NCBI RefSeq assembly: GCF_007954265.1
Contig: NZ_VOLS01000030.1
Span: 1 to 51,899 of the forward strand
Length of the DNA stretch: 51,899 nt
Source of the DNA: Colwellia sp. C1TZA3
GTDB lineage: Bacteria; Pseudomonadota; Gammaproteobacteria; Enterobacterales; Alteromonadaceae
Reading direction: 5' to 3'
In this document: positions 46,629 through 51,899 of the stretch, piece by piece
Position numbering within the stretch: the first letter of the stretch is position 1
Layout: the number at the start of each line of letters is the position of its first letter
The notes under the pieces: model-generated
The model's input: only the letters and a program-made list of their open reading frames with translations
Told to the model about the DNA's origin: nothing
Databases searched by the model: none
Made by a program: the position numbers and the translations under genes

Positions 46629-46802
46629 CGTTAGTTCTCTCTTAGGCTGTTAGGCAATTTTTCGATACCCTAGCATTTAACATTTTGTTACACTAGAATA
46701 CTTTCCTAAACACTTATTTTATTTAGCTAATTATTTTTTCGCGATAAGATAGTCAGATTAGAAAAATAATAGCCAGTTCATTATTATAGGAACCTCTTCA
46801 AG

Positions 46803-48164
46803 ATGAAAAAAACAATAACCGCATTATTTATTGGCCTTGCCTATGCTGCAAGTAGCTCTTTAGCTAATGCCGAAGATTTACTGTCAGTATACCAGCAAGC
46901 TCAAACTAGTGATCCGGTTGTTCTTCGAGCCCATGCGCAATATTTAGCAACAGAAGAAGGTATTGAGCAAGCGCGTGCTATTTTGTTGCCACAATTAAGT
47001 GCGTCTGCAAGCTATTCAGAAAGTGAAAGTGAGTTTATTCCTACCTCTGATACTGGACAGTCGTCAGGTCTATTACTGACTAATAAAAGTGATACGACTA
47101 GTTATGGTATTAACTTAGACATGGAGTTATATAATCATAGTACTTGGTTAAAACTTGATAATGCAAAGAAAGTTGCGCACCAAAGTGATGTCTCATACCA
47201 ATTAGCTAAACAAAATTTAATTGTTCGTGTAACGCAAGCCTACTTTCAGGTGCTTAGTTCAAAAGATGATTTGGAATTTTCGATTGCTGAAAAAGCGGCC
47301 ATTGAACGTCAGTTAGAGCAAACAAAACAAAGATTTTCTGTTGGTTTAACAGCGATTACCGATGTACATGAAGCTCAGGCTCAGTATGACAATGCCGTAA
47401 CGGGTGAAATTAGATCAAAAAATCAAGTGTTTAATGCCGAAGAAGCATTACGTGTTATTACAAATGTTTATCCCCGTGATTTGAACATTTTAAATACCGA
47501 ACGCTTTAGTACTTCTCGCCCATACCCAGATAGCGCAAACGAATGGCAGCAGACCGCAGAAGCGAAAAATTTAGAGCTTATCGCAGAAAGAATCAGTATT
47601 GATATTGCCAAAGAAAATATCAACATCGCGAAATCAGGACATTACCCAACCTTAAGCTTAAATGGCAGTTACGGTAGTCGCGAGCAAGATAATGAAGTAA
47701 ATGGTCGCAACTTTAATAACCCAGCACTAGACAGCCACTCAATTGGGGTGTCTTTATATGTGCCTATTTATTCAGGCGGAGCAATATCAAGCAGCGTTCG
47801 TCAAGCGCAAAGTAATTATGTTGCCGCCAGCCAGAATATGGAACAAGCGCATCGTAACGTAGTACGTAACACCCGTAATGCCTACAATACTGTTATTACT
47901 GCTGTCTCAGCGATTAAGTCGTTAGAGCAAGCCGTGGTTAGTGCACAAAGTGCGTTAAAAGCAACTGAAGCAGGTTTTGAAGTAGGTACGCGTACCATTG
48001 TTGATGTCTTAAACAGTACAAGAAATTTATATGACGCCAAACGTAATTTATCGTCAACGCGATATAATTATATTCAAAATGTATTAGCATTAAAGCGTGC
48101 TGGCGGCACCATTACCGAGCAAGATTTAGCTGACATAAACCAAGGTTTAATCGCCGCTAAATAA
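46803..48164 (+). CDS. tolC: TolC, outer membrane efflux channel
   Basis: A 453-residue outer membrane factor with a signal peptide (residues 1-23, ending LANA). Two homologous halves each contain coiled-coil helices (for example residues 160-220 and 340-420) and short strand-forming segments. LLSVYQQAQTSDPVV near the start and GTRTIVDVLNSTRNLYDAKRNL near the end are family hallmarks. It works with MFP/RND or ABC partners for drug and protein export. AGGAA precedes ATG 46803. The tolC-nudF divergent arrangement matches enterobacteria. Confidence 0.95.
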   Translation: MKKTITALFIGLAYAASSSLANAEDLLSVYQQAQTSDPVVLRAHAQYLATEEGIEQARAILLPQLSASASYSESESEFIPTSDTGQSSGLLLTNKSDTTSYGINLDMELYNHSTWLKLDNAKKVAHQSDVSYQLAKQNLIVRVTQAYFQVLSSKDDLEFSIAEKAAIERQLEQTKQRFSVGLTAITDVHEAQAQYDNAVTGEIRSKNQVFNAEEALRVITNVYPRDLNILNTERFSTSRPYPDSANEWQQTAEAKNLELIAERISIDIAKENINIAKSGHYPTLSLNGSYGSREQDNEVNGRNFNNPALDSHSIGVSLYVPIYSGGAISSSVRQAQSNYVAASQNMEQAHRNVVRNTRNAYNTVITAVSAIKSLEQAVVSAQSALKATEAGFEVGTRTIVDVLNSTRNLYDAKRNLSSTRYNYIQNVLALKRAGGTITEQDLADINQGLIAAK

Positions 48165-48230
48165 CCCCCTTAGCTTAAGACTTGAAAGTAAATAAATTAA
48201 TATATTTGTTTGTCTTTAATAAAGTGCAAT

Positions 48231-48259
48231 AAAAAAGCAGCAGTAATGCTGCTTTTTTA
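48231..48259 (+). terminator. Terminator after tolC
   Basis: AAAAAAGCAGCA and TGCTGCTTTTTT enclose the loop GTAA; a long T-run follows. It lies 65 bp beyond the tolC stop. Confidence 0.92.
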
Positions 48260-48455
48260 TGTTCAGGACGAACAGTATGTTGTGTTCACATGGATGTGAA
48301 AGAACAACGATGTTCAGGACGAATAGTCAGTTTTTTGTTCCCGACAAAAGCTAAGTGCTTAGGTTCATGTAAGCAATGTCGTATTCGCATGGCCGTTCTT
48401 CGACATCTAGTCTTTTAGGCACTAGCACACCTTGGTAATTGCTCCTGCATTACGC
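48259..48455 (+). repeat. Terminator-associated repeat, tolC copy (modules A and B)
   Basis: Begins ATGTTCAGGACGAACAGTAT right at the end of the tolC terminator T-tract. ATGTTCAGGACGAA recurs at 48310, a 51-bp period, with the stem TTCACATGGATGTGAA between. The distal part ends GGTAATTGCTCCTGCATTAC, which is also found complement-wise beside lysS. About 65 bp of nondescript sequence then lead to the hldE stop. Confidence 0.82.
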
Positions 48456-48519
48456 TAATAACTGACATCTAGTACTTCAATATGAAAGAGTGACGATGTT
48501 AGCAGCACAATCAATGTGA

Positions 48520-49947
48520 CTAATTTTCTTGTTTTATCGCATTAATAATTTTAGTGGTGGAAATACCATCTTCAAAATTAAGTACTTTCACTTCGCCACC
48601 CGCCGCAATAACTTCTTGACCGCCAGCAATATCTTCTACCTTATAATCGCCCCCTTTAACTAAGGTGTTGGGTAATATATTGGCGATTAAGCGCTGCGGG
48701 GTATCTTCACTAAAGGGTACTACCCAATCAACAGCGCCTAAACCGGCTAATACCGCCATTCGGCGATCGACTGGGTTAACAGGGCGACCTGGGCCTTTTA
48801 ATCGGGTTACAGAAGCGTCATCATTTACCGCAACAATTAAACGACTGCCTAGCGTGTTTGCGGTGGTCAAATAAGAAACATGGCCGGCATGAAGAATATC
48901 AAAACAACCATTGGTCATTACAATGCTTTCACCACGTGCTTGCGCTAATTCAACAGCAATTTTTAACTGTTCTTCCGACATTACGCCGAAACCACTTTCT
49001 TGACCCGATAATAACTCGGCACTTAATTCAGCTTCGCTTACCGTCGAGGTGCCTAATTTACCGACAACAATACCCGCAGCAATATTAGCTAAAGCACTGG
49101 CTTGGGTTAACTCAGCTTTTGCCGCTATGGCAAGGGCAAGGGTGGCAATAACGGTATCTCCCGCGCCAGTAACGTCATAAACTTCTTTCGCTTGCGTAGG
49201 TAAATGAAATTCTTCTTGATCATGTCGTAACAAGGTCATGCCTTGTTCACTACGAGTGACTAACATGGCAGTTAAATCTAATGCTTTTAGCAGTGCTTGG
49301 CCTTTACTAACAATCTCTGCTTCACTTTTACAATGTCCAACTACCGCTTCAAATTCTGCTAAATTAGGCGTAATTAACGTCGCACCACGATAGCGTGAAA
49401 AGTCGGTGCCTTTTGGGTCAACCAACACCGGAATGTTTTGTGCTTTGGCCACTTCTATCAGCGCTTGAACTTCTGACAAAGTGCCTTTGTTATAATCCGA
49501 CAATAGCAAAAGATCATGCTCGGCAACTAAGCTTTTGGTTTGTTCAATCAGCGGCTGTTTATCAAGTTCGGCAAATGATTCTTCAAAATCTAAGCGTAAT
49601 AATTGTTGGTTACGACTTAAAATACGCAATTTAGTGATCGTTGGGTGAGCTTGCGAGTGAATAAATTGACAAGTTATATTCATTGCTGACAACTGAGTTT
49701 GCAATGTTGTCGACGCTTCATCTTGGCCAGTAATGCCCAGTAAGGTTACCTGACCATTTAGTGACGCAATATTCAAAGCGACGTTGGCTGCGCCTCCTGG
49801 GCGATCTTCGTCTTGCAGTATTTTAACAATCGGCACAGGTGCCTCGGGTGAAATACGTTGTGTTGGTCCAGACCAATAGCGATCTAACATGATATCACCA
49901 ACGACTAAAACACGTGCTTTTTCAAAAGCAGGAATATCTACTTTCAT
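48520..49947 (-). CDS. hldE: HldE, bifunctional heptose kinase and adenylyltransferase
   Basis: A 475-residue two-domain enzyme for the ADP-heptose of the LPS inner core. The N-terminal ribokinase-like domain (about 1-315) contains [15 protein letters not shown] and the ATP/phosphate motif [16 protein letters not shown]. The C-terminal cytidylyltransferase-like domain (about 343-475) begins [17 protein letters not shown] with the HxGH motif and has [11 protein letters not shown]. Length is normal. It is divergent from the lpxL-type gene, another lipid A/LPS enzyme, with about 70 bp between their starts. Confidence 0.95.
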   Translation of the reverse strand: MKVDIPAFEKARVLVVGDIMLDRYWSGPTQRISPEAPVPIVKILQDEDRPGGAANVALNIASLNGQVTLLGITGQDEASTTLQTQLSAMNITCQFIHSQAHPTITKLRILSRNQQLLRLDFEESFAELDKQPLIEQTKSLVAEHDLLLLSDYNKGTLSEVQALIEVAKAQNIPVLVDPKGTDFSRYRGATLITPNLAEFEAVVGHCKSEAEIVSKGQALLKALDLTAMLVTRSEQGMTLLRHDQEEFHLPTQAKEVYDVTGAGDTVIATLALAIAAKAELTQASALANIAAGIVVGKLGTSTVSEAELSAELLSGQESGFGVMSEEQLKIAVELAQARGESIVMTNGCFDILHAGHVSYLTTANTLGSRLIVAVNDDASVTRLKGPGRPVNPVDRRMAVLAGLGAVDWVVPFSEDTPQRLIANILPNTLVKGGDYKVEDIAGGQEVIAAGGEVKVLNFEDGISTTKIINAIKQEN

Positions 49948-50016
49948 CCTGTACCCTATAACAGATATAATAAGTAATATTGTATCACAAGCAATTCAAT
50001 GAGTTGAAATCATCCC

Positions 50017-50955
50017 GTGAGTAAAAACAAAGTTTTACAACCAAATTTTAAAATATCCTACCTGTTACCTAAATATTGGCCAACTTGGATGGGGGTATTT
50101 ATTCTTTACACCATTTCTTGGTTACCTTATCGGTTTCAGCTTTTTCTTGGTAAAATGATTGGTCGTTTGCTATACAAAATAGGTTCAAGCCGCAAAAAAG
50201 TTGCCTTACGAAATTTAGAGCTGTGCTTCCCTGAGATGCCGAACGCTGAACGCCAAATTATGCTAAAACGCAATTTTGAAAATACTGGTATTGCCTTATT
50301 AGAGACGGGGATGGGTTGGTGGTGGCCAAATTGGCGTGTAAAACGTCATACCAAAGTTATTGGCCTTGAGCATATTGAAGCAGCACAAAAGCAAGGTAAA
50401 GGTATACTGTTACTGACCATGCATTATCTTAGTGTTGAAATCAATTGCCGAGGCATTGGGTACGGTCATCCCATGGTAGTATTTTACCGACCTCATAATA
50501 ATCAATTAATGGAATACTTTCAGTTTCGTGGTCGAGGCCGGTCAAATAAATATATGTTGGGCAAACGTGATGTCAGAGGCTTACTTCGGGCACTAAATGA
50601 TGGTGAAGCCTGTATTTACTTACCTGATCAAGATTATGGTCGCAGTCGCAGTGTTTTTGTACCCTTTTTTGCGGTACCTGAAGCAGCATCAACCACAGGT
50701 ACATTAATCTTTGCTCGGCAAAAAAATAGCCAAACACACATACTAATCCCTACTCGCAATGACGACGGCAGTGGTTACACGCTAGAGATAAAACCTATGC
50801 TGGAAAATTTTCCAACCGGTGATGACACCGCAGACGTATTAAGAGTAAATCAGGAGTTAGAGAAAGCAATCATGATGAAACCTGAGCAATATATGTGGTT
50901 ACATCGCCGCTTTAAAACTCGCCCGAACGAAGATGATCCCTCATTGTATAAATAG
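50017..50955 (+). CDS. lpxL: LpxL-type lipid A lauroyl acyltransferase
   Basis: A 312-residue inner membrane acyltransferase that adds a secondary acyl chain to Kdo2-lipid A. It has one N-terminal membrane anchor (about 24-45) and the acyltransferase motif HYLSVE (H-x4-E) in LLLTMHYLSVEINCRG. Later blocks VVFYRPHNNQLMEYF, CIYLPDQDYGRSRSVFVPFF and MWLHRRFKTRP are typical of the LpxL/HtrB family. LpxM cannot be excluded by motif alone. The start is GTG at 50017 with a weak ribosome site. Confidence 0.9.
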   Translation: MSKNKVLQPNFKISYLLPKYWPTWMGVFILYTISWLPYRFQLFLGKMIGRLLYKIGSSRKKVALRNLELCFPEMPNAERQIMLKRNFENTGIALLETGMGWWWPNWRVKRHTKVIGLEHIEAAQKQGKGILLLTMHYLSVEINCRGIGYGHPMVVFYRPHNNQLMEYFQFRGRGRSNKYMLGKRDVRGLLRALNDGEACIYLPDQDYGRSRSVFVPFFAVPEAASTTGTLIFARQKNSQTHILIPTRNDDGSGYTLEIKPMLENFPTGDDTADVLRVNQELEKAIMMKPEQYMWLHRRFKTRPNEDDPSLYK

Positions 50956-51007
50956 CTAACATTAGCTATTGTGTGGATCAAAATATAAATTTAACTATAA
51001 GTAATTT

Positions 51008-51694
51008 ATGAAATTTTGGTTACGAAACATTATTTTAGGCTTGATCCTAATTGCCTTGGCATCAGCATTATGGCTAAACCAAACGCCATTATTTTCAGAC
51101 AACCAACAGCCAACTGAAGGAGTGGTTACCACAAAGGTCGACCTGAACAATCAAGAGCAAGAGCTAACTGAGCCAGTAGCACAAGAAGAAACTGTTGAAA
51201 CTGAAGAAAATACCAATGCTGCTGCTGATGGACTTTCTCGCTATTACGCTAGCATACGCGGCGACATGACTGGAGATGGCCCTCAAATTCGTAATAATAT
51301 TGTCTATTTACCAGAGCCAAAAGGTGATTTAGAAAAAATATTAACCGCACGAGGTTTAATCACTCGACCCTTACCTAAAAATTGGATTGGCGAAACTGAT
51401 AACCATCCATTTCGCCTTGGTGAAACCTTATTTGGCAAATTATCAGAGTATGCTGAAGATAATAAGTTACAAGTTATTTGGTGGCTTAACCGTGACTTTG
51501 TCGTTAAAAATGCTTTTAGAATCAATAAAGATATCGTCACAACCTCTTATCAAGTTGGTAAAGCTATTGCAGGGCACTTTGAAAGTGGCCTTTCAATTTA
51601 CTTTTGTTATCAACAACGTACCATTGTTGTAATCGAATACGGCACGGCTTACTTAAAGAAGGAATGCCTACTGTTACCAAGTCGACGTCACTAA
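51008..51694 (+). CDS. Membrane-anchored protein with TcpQ-like C-terminal domain
   Basis: A 228-residue protein with an N-terminal membrane anchor (IILGLILIALASALWL, about 8-23), an acidic low-complexity linker (about 35-75, rich in Glu, Gln and Asn) and a C-terminal domain of about 100 residues beginning PLPKNWIGETDNHPFRLGETL. The LGETLFGKLSEYAEDNKLQVIWWLNRDF stretch, read from its parts, resembles the TcpQ domain found in pilus and secretion proteins. It follows the lpxL-type gene by 52 bp and may share its transcript. Function is not known. Confidence 0.7.
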   Translation: MKFWLRNIILGLILIALASALWLNQTPLFSDNQQPTEGVVTTKVDLNNQEQELTEPVAQEETVETEENTNAAADGLSRYYASIRGDMTGDGPQIRNNIVYLPEPKGDLEKILTARGLITRPLPKNWIGETDNHPFRLGETLFGKLSEYAEDNKLQVIWWLNRDFVVKNAFRINKDIVTTSYQVGKAIAGHFESGLSIYFCYQQRTIVVIEYGTAYLKKECLLLPSRRH

Positions 51695-51899
51695 CCTGTA
51701 AAGCTAGGTTCATCGACTAATACCAATTTGATTGGCTATGTCCCAATTAACTGTGTCTGCGATAACAACAGACTGTTTTCATTGGGGTTATCACTTGATT
51801 CAATAAACCTATACCAACTTAGGTAATTATCGAGGTATTTCGTTGCTACGCCGTGAAACCGAGCTATCCAGCCGTGAAGTCTGCCGTGATAAGCGTTAA
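51695..51899. other. Intergenic tail of the window
   Basis: No gene is visible. TAATACCAATTTGATTGG at 51719-51736 and TATACCAACTTAGGTAATTA at 51811-51830 carry the TACCAA tips seen in the MITEs, so one or two further elements may start here, but no second end can be matched inside the window. Confidence 0.35.

Noticed and set aside
1-51899. tRNA, rRNA, prophage, toxin-antitoxin or defence genes
   Set aside because: I looked on both strands and saw no cloverleaf with a GTTCGA-type arm, no rRNA stretch and no hallmark proteins of these systems.

Overview
The window reads as chromosomal DNA of a low-GC marine gammaproteobacterium. A six-gene Na+-translocating NADH:quinone reductase operon with its ApbE and NqrM helpers, FabV as enoyl reductase, the tolC-nudF-yqiB-cpdA-yqiA-parE block and the fldB/dsbC-recJ-prfB-lysS block together point to the Alteromonadales. 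The AT-rich intergenic repeats suggest Colwellia or a close relative. That genus call is inference; no rRNA or tRNA gene is visible to anchor it.

Layout. 1-87 holds the tail of an unidentified gene. 340-1554 is a HupE/UreJ-type membrane protein. 2033-9435 (minus strand) is the nqrABCDEF-apbE-nqrM cluster. 10135-12831 carries fabV, bolA and an AlkB-like dioxygenase. 12970-17578 (plus strand) has rlmG, a YajG-like lipoprotein, a periplasmic cyclophilin, an unknown gene, ampG and a 56-residue membrane peptide. 17668-18277 is a dead DUF1232-like gene. 18650-20636 is an IS1634-type insertion sequence. 20859-26445 is lysS, prfB (with its +1 frameshift), recJ and dsbC, with fldB and srmB divergent. 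29221-32376 is a small accessory module: an Lrp/AsnC regulator, an aldehyde dehydrogenase and a homoserine dehydrogenase. yaaA, talB and a DUF3545-type gene follow, then a pseudogene cut by a MITE. 35946-44083 has parC, two overlapping GGDEF genes and parE. yqiA, cpdA, yqiB, nudF and tolC follow, then hldE divergent from an lpxL-type acyltransferase, and a TcpQ-domain envelope protein.

Most genes are housekeeping: sodium-motive respiration, fatty acid synthesis, translation, disulfide isomerisation, chromosome decatenation, LPS synthesis and efflux. The unusual content lies between genes. There are four 157-bp MITE copies with 3-bp TAA/TTA target duplications and a fifth fragment. A second 202-bp MITE family sits directly against one of them. 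A modular repeat with a 51-bp unit starts right after the T-tract of five different terminators, always in the same orientation relative to the gene. A pair of identical palindromes 42 bp apart lies just upstream of apbE. Two pseudogenes show several independent lesions.

No CRISPR array, prophage, toxin-antitoxin pair or obvious defence island was found. The best candidates for something new are the terminator-associated repeat, the TWA-targeting MITEs and the predicted homoserine-to-aspartate catabolic module.
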